NCBI GenBank assembly: GCA_020072565.1
Contig: JAIQGI010000047.1
Location: 1-51,222, forward strand
DNA length: 51,222 bases
Origin: Terriglobia bacterium
GTDB taxonomy: Bacteria; Acidobacteriota; UBA6911
Direction: 5' to 3'
In this document: positions 7,635-16,202 of the stretch, one piece after another
How positions within the stretch are numbered: position 1 is the stretch's first letter
Layout: every line of letters begins with the position of its first letter
Made by a program: the position numbers and the translations under genes
Notes under the pieces: generated by a model
The model's database searches: none
What the model saw: the letters and a program-made list of their open reading frames with translations, nothing else
Told to the model about the DNA's origin: nothing

Positions 7635-9254
7635 ATGAGTTATCCCCGCATTCTTTGCAGTCTTCTGTGTCTTACCGGATTGCTGGTTCCTTCGTTGTCG
7701 GGGCAGGGCAGAGTCGTTGCCATAGACAGCCAGGCTAAAGACCTGAAGCGGACGGCACACCAGCTGCGCGTGAGTGTCGAACAGTTGAAAAATGCGCGCA
7801 CCGCCCTGCAGGAAGCGACGGACCTTGCCCGCCGAAGTCAGGATCCAAGCGCTTTCTCGCAACTCTCTCAAAGCTGGATTCGGCTCAACCGGACGAAAGC
7901 GCCGGCGGCAATCGAGGATCTGTATGGGTGGCTGCGATCTTCGGCGCGGGACGCATCAGACCTGCAAACCTACCAGCGCTGCACGTCGGGCGCACAGTCC
8001 CTGCTGAGATCCTTAGCGCAATCGGATTCCGAGCAGGCCATCGTTCTCTGGCGGCAGTGGCCCGATCCCCCCTCATCTCTCGGTCCGGATGCCAAAAGGA
8101 TCCAGGAACAGAACGATAAGCAGTTTGTGAACCAGCTCGCCATGCAGACGACAGTCCAGAATCCGGAACAGGCCTTGACACTCTTGAGGGAGCAAGCGGC
8201 TCAAGGGTCCGATTATGCCACCAACGGCCGCCTGGCCGCGCAGTTCAGTCAATCCGGCAACAGACCGGAAGCTCTGAGGATTGTGGATCAGGCACTCGCC
8301 GATTTCAGGCAGCATGAGCCGGATGCACGCGGGCTTTCGAGCTACCTCGGTTTCGTGCGCATGCTGCCCAATATTGATCCCAATCGCTATATGCAGGCGC
8401 TGAACCAGCTCGTGCCGTCGCTGCAAAAGCAGGTGACCCCCAATGCGGGCGGGACCGTGACCATCGGAGATCAATCCTTGCAGCTGACACCGGCGGAAGC
8501 GGCCGTGGTCGATATCTGTCGCAGCCTTATGGGGCGCCCGGACCTTACGATGAAGACATTGGATGCGATCCCGGGGCTTAGGAACAAGCTGGATCGCGTC
8601 GGTGGAATCGACGGCATACTGAATCCGGTCAGAGGCACGCAGGATGCGGTGACCCTCAGCTATTCGCTGGACGGCAGAGGGACTTCCCGGATCACTTCCT
8701 CCAGCGGTCTCACTTCGCCGGGTGCCGACTTGTACCAGAGCCTGCGCGGAAAGTTGACGAAAGATCCCGCCTTCGTCAGCCAAAAGCTCGCGGAGGCAGC
8801 GACCAGTCCGGATCGGATCAACGAGCTGATCACCCTGGCGACCAGGGCCAACCTCGAAGATCCGGATCTGGCCTCCATGGCCCTCGATTCAGCTTCGCAG
8901 CTGGTCATGAAAGTCGAGCCGCTGCAGAGACGCTCCTCTACCATCCAGAACCTGCTGCGCACCTATCGCAACTGTGAAGGCGAAGTCAGCGCCGACCTTC
9001 TGCAGAAGGGATTACTTGTGGTGCAGCAGTTGCGCGAGGAAGAAAAAGACAAAGCGGCAATGAATCCGCCCCCTACGGGACCGGCAGGCATGAGGATCGG
9101 CGCCAGCGCCGCGGATCAGCTCGAAATGGCGCTCGTCGCAGAACTGGCGCTGGACAACTTCGACGGGGCACTTCGCTACGTGAGGCTGATGCCTGACGAT
9201 ATGAGGCTCCAGGCACTGCTCAGGATTGTGCAAAGCCTCTCGCAGAGTTATTAG
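7635..9254 (+). CDS. Secreted alpha-helical protein of unknown function
   Basis: About 539 residues. ATG 7635 has GGGAGG upstream (a GTG three bases earlier is possible). Residues 1-24 form a signal peptide with an L-C-S-L-L-C-L-T-G-L-L core and a likely cleavage after S-G-Q-G. The rest is soluble and helical, with heptad-like Leu/Ala spacing and paired helices that recall TPR/Sel1-type repeats (for example A-L-T-L-L-R-E-Q-A-A-Q-G and A-L-R-I-V-D-Q-A-L-A-D-F), though no repeat is perfect. There are no catalytic motifs and I do not recognise a family. It stands alone and is convergent with the aminotransferase, 24 bases away. Confidence 0.75.
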   Translation: MSYPRILCSLLCLTGLLVPSLSGQGRVVAIDSQAKDLKRTAHQLRVSVEQLKNARTALQEATDLARRSQDPSAFSQLSQSWIRLNRTKAPAAIEDLYGWLRSSARDASDLQTYQRCTSGAQSLLRSLAQSDSEQAIVLWRQWPDPPSSLGPDAKRIQEQNDKQFVNQLAMQTTVQNPEQALTLLREQAAQGSDYATNGRLAAQFSQSGNRPEALRIVDQALADFRQHEPDARGLSSYLGFVRMLPNIDPNRYMQALNQLVPSLQKQVTPNAGGTVTIGDQSLQLTPAEAAVVDICRSLMGRPDLTMKTLDAIPGLRNKLDRVGGIDGILNPVRGTQDAVTLSYSLDGRGTSRITSSSGLTSPGADLYQSLRGKLTKDPAFVSQKLAEAATSPDRINELITLATRANLEDPDLASMALDSASQLVMKVEPLQRRSSTIQNLLRTYRNCEGEVSADLLQKGLLVVQQLREEEKDKAAMNPPPTGPAGMRIGASAADQLEMALVAELALDNFDGALRYVRLMPDDMRLQALLRIVQSLSQSY

Positions 9255-9278
9255 ATTTCCGTGACCGCGTATCTCGGG

Positions 9279-10451
9279 TCAGAAATTTTGATTCTCGAGC
9301 ATCGGAAACAGGCGGGGGAAGATAGATCGCAGTAACTCGGGCTCGACGGCAAAGCTGAACACCAGATGGTGGGGCTCGATATCATAGAAATAGCCAGGGT
9401 GTATCAGAGTGTGAATTCCACGTAAGATGGCTTCGGCCGCGGCCTCTTCATCGCGCTCCAGCCGCAGCGTTACGAAGAAACCGCCGTCGGGAGCGCGGTA
9501 ACTGCAGTGCCGTGCCTGATCGAGAAATCGCCGGGTGATATCCCACCGCCTGCGGATTTCATCCGCGTACCCGGTGAGAAACAGCCGGCCTTGCTGCATG
9601 ATATCAGGTGCCGCCGCCTGAACCATTTCGTTCACCGGGAGAAATGTGTCGGAGATCAGTTCCAGGGCGCGCAGCGCGTGTCGCACCCTTTCGGCCTCTC
9701 CCGTCACCCCCATCCAGCCGAACTTGATCCCGGGAAGGGCAAACATCTTGGAAAAGCCGTTGAGCGTCAGCACCAGCGGTGCGCGGCCTGCAGCCGGGCG
9801 TGGCAGGATTCTGCGCTCCATGAGGAACTCGTTGAAAACCTCATCGGCGATGACCGCGAGATTGTGACGCACAGCAAGCTCGGCCAGCGCGTCGAGTTCG
9901 TCGCGCGTCGTGACATGTCCGGTCGGGTTGTGAGGCGATATCACCACCAGGGCGCGCGTCCGGGTCGAGATGTTGTTTTCGAGGTCTTGCATGTTGATGG
10001 CCCATTGCCGCTCCTCGTCCAGCCGGTAAGGAATCAGGGCCACGCCGCTGAGGGCTGCAATATAGTCGAACAACGGATAGGATGGACGGGGGCAGAGGAT
10101 TTCGTCCCCTTCGTCAGCCAGGAGCTTGAAGCTGTACCAGTACGAAAGACTGGTCCCGGGCGTCAGCAGGATTTGCGCCGGAGGAATGACGATGTCCTGC
10201 GCCAGGTAGTAGCGGGAGACAGCCTCGCGCGCCGGCCTCCCGCCGAATGAATCCGGCCGGTAAATGCGGGACCGGCGGGAGGCTTCCGTCAGGATCTCCT
10301 CCAGCAGGGGTTGCGGAAACAAAATGCCGTGCTCGGTAACATTGCCCGAAGTCAGGTCCAGGATCGAGTGGCCCTCACGGGCGATTTCGTCGCGCAGCGC
10401 GTAAAGGGGATTCGTTTCGCCGTGCAGGCGCGAAGCCACTTTGGAAAACAT
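9279..10451 (-). CDS. Class I/II pyridoxal-phosphate aminotransferase
   Basis: A 390-residue fold-type I aminotransferase of normal length. The Schiff-base lysine is Lys235 in N-G-F-S-K-M-F-A-L-P-G. N-P-T-G at 175-178 and D-E-V-F near 203 hold the cofactor. G-I-K-F-G-W-M follows as in the AspC/AlaT branch. The substrate-specifying residues cannot be read with certainty, so alanine, aspartate or aromatic amino acids are all possible. The next gene in the same direction is the ferredoxin upstream, with a CACGAAA hairpin between them. Confidence 0.85.
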   Translation of the reverse strand: MFSKVASRLHGETNPLYALRDEIAREGHSILDLTSGNVTEHGILFPQPLLEEILTEASRRSRIYRPDSFGGRPAREAVSRYYLAQDIVIPPAQILLTPGTSLSYWYSFKLLADEGDEILCPRPSYPLFDYIAALSGVALIPYRLDEERQWAINMQDLENNISTRTRALVVISPHNPTGHVTTRDELDALAELAVRHNLAVIADEVFNEFLMERRILPRPAAGRAPLVLTLNGFSKMFALPGIKFGWMGVTGEAERVRHALRALELISDTFLPVNEMVQAAAPDIMQQGRLFLTGYADEIRRRWDITRRFLDQARHCSYRAPDGGFFVTLRLERDEEAAAEAILRGIHTLIHPGYFYDIEPHHLVFSFAVEPELLRSIFPRLFPMLENQNF

Positions 10452-10480
10452 TGGGTCCCATCAAATAACCACGAAAAACA

Positions 10481-10514
10481 CGAAAGACACGAAAAAGGTC
10501 TTTCGTGTCTTTCG
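10481..10514. repeat. CACGAAA interspersed repeat hairpin
   Basis: CGAAAGACACGAAA (10481-10494) and its exact reverse complement TTTCGTGTCTTTCG (10501-10514) flank a 6-base loop. Further CACGAAA units precede it. A second, shorter copy of the family lies at 32694-32713. On the minus strand it follows the ferredoxin stop and could help end that transcript. Confidence 0.7.
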
Positions 10515-10538
10515 AGTCCTTCGTAGTTTAATTCCGCG

Positions 10539-10799
10539 CTACTTTTTCCAGTAATCGTAATTGATCTGGATGTAGCTTTTCCATTTTTCCGGAACTTCCT
10601 CTTCCGGGAAGATGGCCGCGACCGGACAGGCCGGCTCGCACGCCCCGCAGTCGATGCACTCGTCGGGATTGATATAGAGCTGAGTAGCGTCGGCAAACCC
10701 GGCCTCGTCTTTGCGCGGATGAATGCAATCGACGGGGCAGACGTCGACGCAGGCCGTGTCTTTCACGTTGATGCACGGTTCAGCGATGATGTAAGTCAT
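10539..10799 (-). CDS. fdxA: 7Fe-type ferredoxin (FdxA-like)
   Basis: A small cytoplasmic electron carrier of 86 residues. Eight cysteines are visible: Cys9, 17, 21 and 25 in the first half and Cys48, 51, 54 and 58 in the second ([12 protein letters not shown]). The first half has the C-x7-C-x3-C-P spacing of ferredoxins with a 3Fe-4S plus a 4Fe-4S cluster, and the acidic C-terminal extension E-E-E-V-P-E-K-W is also FdxA-like. It stands between the BlaR1 terminator and the aminotransferase. The redox partner cannot be inferred from the neighbours. Confidence 0.93.
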   Translation of the reverse strand: MTYIIAEPCINVKDTACVDVCPVDCIHPRKDEAGFADATQLYINPDECIDCGACEPACPVAAIFPEEEVPEKWKSYIQINYDYWKK

Positions 10800-10871
10800 G
10801 GTCGCTCCTCGCCAATTCCTGTCACTAATGATACTAGCGCAGACGGGCGCGGAGGAGGAGAAGAAACTGAC

Positions 10872-10918
10872 GAATGGCGAGTGCCGAATGAAAAGTCATC
10901 ATTCGTCACTCGCCGTTC
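10872..10918 (-). terminator. Long hairpin after the blaR1-type gene (GAATG repeat)
   Basis: GAATGGCGAGTG (10872-10883) pairs with CACTCGCCGTTC (10907-10918, one G-T pair) and, inside it, CGAATGA (10885-10891) pairs with TCATTCG (10899-10905), leaving a 7-base loop. It starts 15 bases beyond the blaR1-type stop on the minus strand, so it probably ends that transcript. The GAATG/CATTCGTC words are also those of an interspersed repeat seen again at 29488. Confidence 0.6.
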
Positions 10919-10932
10919 CAGGTGCGGTATTT

Positions 10933-13293
10933 TTACTTGAGCGAGACGCGGATGGCTATCTTGGTAGCGGTCGGAACAGGAATGTTGCCGTGGCGCCCCG
11001 GTGTGACGACACGGGCCTGCTTCAGCGCGGTCACAACTTCGGGTACGTCAAACGGACCCCCCGGCGCTAGAACGGCAACGATCCGGCCTGCTTCATCCAC
11101 GCACACGGTAAAGTTGATTGCCGTCGTTGCGTTGCCCCCGAAGCTCGGCAGGCGCCCGGAGGTCTCGGCAATTTTGGCCAGTTGATCGATGTTGATGTCG
11201 AGAACCGGAGGCAGGACTATCTGGTCGGGAGCCGGCGGATTAGTAACAGTATCGGAGGCGAGGTAGAAAAGGCGGCCTGCGGTGAAGACATAAGCCTGGG
11301 AATTGAGCCGCACATTATCGACTCCTTGAGCTTGAAGATAGACCAGTGTCTGCTGGATCGAGTCGAACGAGGTTTGAGGGGCAGGGGTGACCTGAATCAA
11401 GCCTTTGTTTTCTCTCAGCGCAGAGATGGACACGGGAACGCCTTCCGAATCTTTGATATATCCATCTGTGTCCAGCGTGTACCGCTGACTCAGGCTGAAA
11501 ATCACCGTGGCGGTCGCGATGACCGGGATGGCCTGGCCATTCGAGTAGGTTGGGGAGTAGGCCCACTGCATCACGGCATCGATAGCGGCCCGGTCGAGCA
11601 GGGGATGACCTTTGATCAGCCTCACACTCGATACCAATCCCTCCTCGTTTATCCTCAACTCCAGCATTACCATCTGTTCCACCCTCGCCCGCCGCGCCAG
11701 TTCGGGATAGATCGGATCGACCTTCCTGATAATCTTCGACTCCTGGACGTTGCCGCCGACGCGCATGGGTTCGCCTTGCGGAGGCCGCACTGCCGGGTTG
11801 ATTACCGGCAATGACGAATCGCCCGCTGTGAAGATGATTGTCGGCGAAACCAGCGGCCGGGCTGAAGTGGATAAGGGACCGACGGGCACCTGCACGGTCG
11901 CCAGTACCCGGACGGCCTGACCGTTCAGAATCGTTGGGGAATAGCGCCATTGTCTTACGGCGTCCATGGCGGCCTGGTCGAGCAGTGGGTAGCCTTGAAT
12001 CACTCTTACCGATGCCACATTCCCCTGCTCATCGACCATCACCTCCAAATTAACGATCCCTTCAACTTTGGCCTGTCGGGCCTGTTCGGGATAAACCGGG
12101 TCGACCTTGTAAATCAGCTTCGAAGCCTGGACATCGGCGCCGACGCGCATCGGCTCCTGTTGTGGAGCCTTGGGTGCAGGAGTCGCCGTTCGGGCGGGTG
12201 GGCTGACGGGGGTCGGCGCCGTAACGGTCGCAGCGCCCGGTGCCGTCACCGGAGCGGATGGTTGCATCGTCATGAGTGCAGCAGGCGGTGGTGCCGTCAC
12301 CGGCGGCGCTGTCAGCGGGAACCAGCCCGCGGCGAAGGTGCCGGTCCAGAGCAGAAAGGCAGCGATCGCCACGAGGCTGAAGATCAACCTTGATTTGCTC
12401 ATCTTGGACTCCTTTAGCATGAGTGCCACTCGTTGTACCAGGTGACGTTCCTTTAGAAGCAGCGGAGCCGGTACGGCCGCAGGCCGGCCCCGCAGCGACG
12501 CTATGTGGAGCAGGGACTCCAGGTAAGGACCCCGCGCGCCCGTGACTCTCAATACCTCGCGATCCACCACCTGTTCGCGGCTGAGGTGAATTCTTCCCAG
12601 CGCCCACCAGACGGCGGGATGGAACCAGAACATCGAACGGAGAATTTCTTCGAGCACGATAAACAGCCAGTCACGCCGCTCTACGTGCAGCAACTCATGG
12701 CAGGCTATCGGCCGCTGCATGCTCTCCGTCATTTCCGTGAAGGACTCCGGAAATAGCACGGCCGGCCGGCGCCAGCCGAAGGTTACCGGAGTGTCGATGT
12801 GCCCCGAGAGGAAGATCTCCGGGGAAACCCCAACGCGCCATTGCATGTCCAGGATCGACTCCGGAAGCGCCGAGAGCCTGCGCGACTTGTTCTGATAATG
12901 GCGCAGGCGCATCAGGCCCACAGCCAGCCACAGCAGTCGCAGCACCGCGCCGGCCCCGAGGGTCAAGGCAATGATCTCATAGGTGGGGAAGGGTATCGAT
13001 CGCACGCGGGTCATTGCAGGCACCGGCGGAACGGTGTCCGGCTCCGGGAAAACCGGCAGGGAATATATTATTCCCATCGGTTGGGCGGCGCCTTCCAGTG
13101 CATGCCGGACCTGCCGCCAAGGCTGGAAAGCGGGCAACAGCAAGCAGACGGCGAGCAAAGCCTGCCAGAAGGCCAGCAGCACGGCCGGCGCTTTCAGCCG
13201 GAAGAGGTAGACGAGCCCGGTGCCGGCGATGATCAGGGCAGCGACCTGCAAGCTGTATGCTGCCAGGTTCTCCAACCACATTTGTGGGGTCAT
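10933..13293 (-). CDS. BlaR1-type M56 metallopeptidase fused to TonB C-terminal modules
   Basis: A 786-residue membrane sensor/protease; the start is ATG 13293 because sequence before it is an interspersed repeat. Residues 1-130 hold three to four transmembrane helices. The M56 zinc motif is H-E-L-L-H at 199-203, with the V-D-R-E-V motif near 243-247, and a further helix is at 303-325. A Pro/Ala-rich linker (326-380) leads to TonB-C modules at about 395-470 and 524-600 (Y-P-E-x-A-R, D-E-x-G-x-V, A-V-x-Q-W-x-Y-S-P) and a degenerate third at 725-786. BlaR1 proteases cleave BlaI-type repressors, and a blaI gene lies just upstream. What it senses is unknown; a beta-lactam sensor domain is absent. 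Confidence 0.88.
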   Translation of the reverse strand: MTPQMWLENLAAYSLQVAALIIAGTGLVYLFRLKAPAVLLAFWQALLAVCLLLPAFQPWRQVRHALEGAAQPMGIIYSLPVFPEPDTVPPVPAMTRVRSIPFPTYEIIALTLGAGAVLRLLWLAVGLMRLRHYQNKSRRLSALPESILDMQWRVGVSPEIFLSGHIDTPVTFGWRRPAVLFPESFTEMTESMQRPIACHELLHVERRDWLFIVLEEILRSMFWFHPAVWWALGRIHLSREQVVDREVLRVTGARGPYLESLLHIASLRGRPAAVPAPLLLKERHLVQRVALMLKESKMSKSRLIFSLVAIAAFLLWTGTFAAGWFPLTAPPVTAPPPAALMTMQPSAPVTAPGAATVTAPTPVSPPARTATPAPKAPQQEPMRVGADVQASKLIYKVDPVYPEQARQAKVEGIVNLEVMVDEQGNVASVRVIQGYPLLDQAAMDAVRQWRYSPTILNGQAVRVLATVQVPVGPLSTSARPLVSPTIIFTAGDSSLPVINPAVRPPQGEPMRVGGNVQESKIIRKVDPIYPELARRARVEQMVMLELRINEEGLVSSVRLIKGHPLLDRAAIDAVMQWAYSPTYSNGQAIPVIATATVIFSLSQRYTLDTDGYIKDSEGVPVSISALRENKGLIQVTPAPQTSFDSIQQTLVYLQAQGVDNVRLNSQAYVFTAGRLFYLASDTVTNPPAPDQIVLPPVLDINIDQLAKIAETSGRLPSFGGNATTAINFTVCVDEAGRIVAVLAPGGPFDVPEVVTALKQARVVTPGRHGNIPVPTATKIAIRVSLK

Positions 13294-13302
13294 AGCCTTA
13301 TC

Positions 13303-13400
13303 TGGATTTCGGGTTTTGGATTGGAAAAACGTCGGCTCTCGGTTTGCCTCTTTCTCAACCGATCCGCGATGCAAGATCCAAGCTCAAAAAATCCGAAATC
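13303..13400. repeat. GGATTTTGG interspersed repeat, copy 3 (inverted pair)
   Basis: TGGATTTCGGGTTTTGGATTGG (13303-13324) is followed by the inverted form GATCCAAGCTC..AAATCCGAAATC ending at 13400. The pair sits inside the 168-base gap between the blaI-type and blaR1-type genes, so the operon has apparently been invaded without losing its order. Confidence 0.5.
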
Positions 13401-13461
13401 GAAGCTGGGCCACTGGCGTCGCGGATGGCGTGCCACGCAACGCCGGCCGGGTCCTTGGGGC

Positions 13462-13836
13462 CTATTGGTTGTCCCGGATCATTCTGGCAATGTGCTTCAG
13501 CTCTCTTTCCGACAGGCGGCGGTCTTCGACTAGATGGGCCAGCAACGGCTCGGCGGAGCCGTTGAAGACGCGATTGATGAACTCGCTCACCATTTCGCGA
13601 ATCATCTGCTTCTTGGGCCGCGTCCCCTCGTAGACGAAGGCGCGCCCCTCGAGCCGCCGCTTTAAATACTGCTTTTCTTCCATGATTTTCATCATGGTCA
13701 TGACGGTCGTGTAGGCGATCCTCCGCCGCGCCAGCAGGGTCTCGTAGACATCACGAACCGTGGCAGTGCCGAGCTCCCAGACGACCTTCATGATCTCGAG
13801 TTCCTGTTCCGTCAGAGTCGGGCTTTTTCGTCGCAT
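13462..13836 (-). CDS. blaI: BlaI/MecI/CopY-family transcriptional repressor
   Basis: A 124-residue winged-helix repressor of the usual family length. Residues 1-70 give the domain: L-T-E-Q-E-L-E-I-M-K-V-V-W first helix, T-V-R-D-V-Y-E-T-L, the recognition segment A-Y-T-T-V-M-T-M-M-K-I-M-E-E-K, and the wing R-R-L-E-G-R-A-F-V-Y. The C-terminal half (V-S-E-F-I-N-R-V-F-N-G-S) is the dimerisation and protease-cleaved region. It is transcribed with the M56 protease and probably represses itself through the dyad at 13849-13861. There is no Shine-Dalgarno, and the -10 element ends six bases before the ATG, so the mRNA may be leaderless. Confidence 0.93.
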   Translation of the reverse strand: MRRKSPTLTEQELEIMKVVWELGTATVRDVYETLLARRRIAYTTVMTMMKIMEEKQYLKRRLEGRAFVYEGTRPKKQMIREMVSEFINRVFNGSAEPLLAHLVEDRRLSERELKHIARMIRDNQ

Positions 13837-13842
13837 TCTAAA

Positions 13843-13871
13843 TAATTAGTACTATATGTACCTCTTGTCAA
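13843..13871 (-). promoter_or_regulatory. blaI promoter with embedded BlaI-type operator
   Basis: Read on the minus strand: TTGACA (13871-13866), a 17-base spacer, TAATTA (13848-13843). The spacer holds the dyad GTAC-ATATA-GTAC (13849-13861), matching the TACA-x-x-TGTA style of BlaI/MecI operators. Transcription should start at about 13836, the A of the ATG. Confidence 0.75.
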
Positions 13872-14186
13872 GAAAAAAATCAGAAGAAATGAAGCCCAGG
13901 GGCTGGGCAGGATTGCCCCCGGCGGCGGGGAGTCATGGGCCAGAATGAAAGCTGTTCGAGACAGGCCAGGCATTCGAAAGCCGGGCTGGTAATCCCAATC
14001 TGTTGTGCACGGGAATCCGCTATCATTCCGACTTCCGGCACCTTCCTCCGGAACTTCGCATTCTGCAGAGTGTCTAAACAGACAGGAACAAGAAATCGGA
14101 TCCGTCCTGAGTTTGAACCGCGACAGTGAAATCGATTCTGCAGCGACGCCCGTGGCAGTGTTCTGTGGCGTCGGAAAGGGGGAGCT
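13872..14186. other. Divergent spacer between blaI and tonB genes
   Basis: About 315 bases upstream of the blaI promoter and of the divergent tonB gene. I see no convincing gene, no further GTAC dyad and no strong consensus promoter for the rightward gene. A purine-rich GGAAAGGGGGAG at its right edge is the tonB ribosome site. Confidence 0.5.
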
Positions 14187-14942
14187 ATGTTTGAATCTCT
14201 GGAAGGCAATGGCTGCCGGAGCGTCAGAGAGCGGCTGCTGGCGCTGCTGCTGTCGGTCTTCATCCACGGTCTGATCATCGCGCTGATGGTGGTGCTGCCG
14301 CTGCTGTTTTTCCGCCTGCTGCCGGAGAACGACCTGCTCACTATTCTCATCGCTCCGCCTGAGCCACCTCCGCCCCTGCCCCCTCCGATCCCGCATCAGA
14401 ATAATTCCGCTCGCCTCAAGGCTGAGTACCGGGCAAATGTGTCCTGGACTACGCAGTTCTCCCCGGACAGTGTGCCGAAGGGCATTCCGGCGCCAGGCAA
14501 TGAACTGCCCATGGTTGAGGTTGCGCTGGGAATTTTTGGATTCGGCCCGGGAATCTCAGGCATTGCTGGTCCGGCTGGAACGGGAATTTTCCCCAGCGGA
14601 ATTGGGCTAATGTCTCCTCCACCACCGGTGCCTCCGCCGCCTGCGCCGCGACGCATGCCGCAACCGGTCGGCGGCTCGGTCCAGGAATCGAAGTTGATCA
14701 GGAAGGTGCTGCCCGCATACCCGGATCTGGCAAGAAGAGCCCACGTTGAAGACGTGGTTTCCCTCGAGGTTACCGTGGACGAGGAGGGGAATGTCACTGA
14801 TGTGAAGGTGGTCCGGGGCCATCCACTGCTTATTGAAGATGCGGTGCGCGCCGTAAGGCAGTGGAAGTATTCCCCGACTCTGCTCAACGGCGAGCCGATC
14901 CCGGTGGTAGCCAGCGTTACCGTGGTTTTCAAGCTGAAGTAG
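14187..14942 (+). CDS. tonB: TonB-family energy transducer
   Basis: A 251-residue inner-membrane protein that should couple proton-motive force from ExbB/ExbD to outer-membrane receptors. It has a cytoplasmic N-terminus, one transmembrane helix (about residues 18-45, with the S-x3-H signature as S-V-F-I-H), two proline-rich stretches (P-P-E-P-P-P-P-L and P-P-P-P-V-P-P-P-P), and a C-terminal TonB domain from about 170. The module Q-E-S-K-L-I-R-K-V..Y-P-D-L-A-R-R-A..K-Y-S-P is nearly the same as the second module of the neighbouring M56 fusion, pointing to local duplication. No exbB/exbD is nearby. The strong GGGGGAG site supports ATG 14187. Confidence 0.9.
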   Translation: MFESLEGNGCRSVRERLLALLLSVFIHGLIIALMVVLPLLFFRLLPENDLLTILIAPPEPPPPLPPPIPHQNNSARLKAEYRANVSWTTQFSPDSVPKGIPAPGNELPMVEVALGIFGFGPGISGIAGPAGTGIFPSGIGLMSPPPPVPPPPAPRRMPQPVGGSVQESKLIRKVLPAYPDLARRAHVEDVVSLEVTVDEEGNVTDVKVVRGHPLLIEDAVRAVRQWKYSPTLLNGEPIPVVASVTVVFKLK

Positions 14943-15043
14943 CGGGGATCTCCGCTTGCATTTTCTTCTATTTTCCCATCCGGACAATCTGTTATAAGTA
15001 CGCCCGGTGCTCGAAGGGTGGATGAGTCAACCTGTGTGCCGGA

Positions 15044-16069
15044 ATGGGGATGGACAGTCAATTAATACTCATCATCGCGGTGATCATCGTTGCTTTGGGA
15101 TTTGATTTTCTCAATGGTTTCCACGATGCCGCCAATTCCATCGCGACCGTGGTTTCGACACACGTTTTGTCGCCGCGTGCCGCGGTCCTTCTGGCCGCCA
15201 CGTGCAATTTTTCCGCCGCGTTTATCGTAAATGACAGAGTGGCCACTACCATCGGCCGGGACATCGTGCATCAAGAGTTTCTCGACCCGTATCTGGTGGC
15301 ATTCGGCCTGCTGGGGGCGATTATCTGGAACGTCATCACCTGGTACTGCGCCTTGCCGTCAAGCTCGTCGCACGCGCTGGTCGGCGGTTTTGGCGGCGCC
15401 GCGGTGGCCAAGGCGGGTCTGGTCGCGCTCAAGCCGGAGGGCTTCATCAAGGTTATCCCCTTTATCGTGATCGCACCCCTGGTCGGGCTGGTTCTTGGCC
15501 GCGGGATGATGCTCCTGATCAATTGGTTCTGCCGTAATTCCACTCCACGCAGGGTGGATCACATCTTCCGGCGCGGGCAGCTCATCTCGGCTTCCATTTT
15601 CAGTTTCAGCCACGGGATGAATGACGCCCAGAAAACGGTGGGGATCATCGCGGCACTGCTGATCTCGACCCACCATTTATCGGCCCCCTTGATGGGTGAT
15701 TCCATTGACCCTCCCCCATGGGTCATCGTCGCCTGTTTTTCCGCCATCGCATTAGGAACCTACCTGGGCGGTTGGCGCATCGTCAAAACCCTCGGGATGC
15801 GCTTGACCAAACTGCAGCCGATCGGAGGCTTCTGCGCCGAGACCGGTGGCGGTGTGACGATCGTTTTTCTTTCCATGCTCGGGATACCCCTCAGCACCAC
15901 CCACACGATCACGGGGGCGATCGTGGGCGCCGGCTCCACGCGGCGTCGCTCCGCGGTGCGCTGGGGCATTGCCCGCAACATCATGTGGGCCTGGGTTCTG
16001 ACCATACCCTGCTCGGCCCTGTTCGGAGCCCTGCTGGAGTATTTTCTGCGCCCCTTGATTCGTGCCTGA
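15044..16069 (+). CDS. pit: Inorganic phosphate transporter, Pit family
   Basis: A 341-residue inner-membrane low-affinity phosphate (or metal-phosphate) symporter. Two inverted PHO4 halves are visible: F-D-F-L-N-G-F-H-D-A-A-N-S-I-A-T near the N-terminus and F-S-H-G-M-N-D-A-Q-K-T-V-G-I-I in the second half, each with the family's G-x-H/N-D-x-x-N/Q core, and about ten helices. ATG 15050 is an alternative start. The DUF47/PhoU-like partner gene that often precedes pit is missing here. The polyphosphate genes at 25.8-29.5 kb would consume the imported phosphate, but they are far away. Confidence 0.93.
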   Translation: MGMDSQLILIIAVIIVALGFDFLNGFHDAANSIATVVSTHVLSPRAAVLLAATCNFSAAFIVNDRVATTIGRDIVHQEFLDPYLVAFGLLGAIIWNVITWYCALPSSSSHALVGGFGGAAVAKAGLVALKPEGFIKVIPFIVIAPLVGLVLGRGMMLLINWFCRNSTPRRVDHIFRRGQLISASIFSFSHGMNDAQKTVGIIAALLISTHHLSAPLMGDSIDPPPWVIVACFSAIALGTYLGGWRIVKTLGMRLTKLQPIGGFCAETGGGVTIVFLSMLGIPLSTTHTITGAIVGAGSTRRRSAVRWGIARNIMWAWVLTIPCSALFGALLEYFLRPLIRA

Positions 16070-16087
16070 GCCGTGGCTTGCGAGAAT

Positions 16088-16188
16088 ATTTTGGATTGCG
16101 GACTTTGGATTGCACCAGGATCCCGATCTGCAGCCGGCCCCTGTCTGTGCCGGCATCTAGATCCAGAATATGCAGTCCAAAATCCGAA
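16088..16188. repeat. GGATTTTGG interspersed repeat, copy 4 (inverted pair)
   Basis: ATTTTGGATTGCGGACTTTGG and GATTGC (16088-16113) face TGCAGTCCAAAATCCGAA (16171-16188), separated by about 57 bases. The right arm ends just before the ribosome site of the MFS gene, so an upstream ATG at 16170 lies in repeat and is not a likely start. Confidence 0.55.
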
Positions 16189-16202
16189 AGGGAAGGCGTC
16201 CG

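Noticed and set aside
13294-13374. 27-residue extension of the M56 protein
   Set aside because: It is encoded by the interspersed repeat between blaI and blaR1, and M56 proteins start just before the first helix.
10933-13836. Classical beta-lactam resistance regulon
   Set aside because: BlaI and M56 domains are present but no beta-lactamase gene and no penicillin-binding sensor domain are seen.
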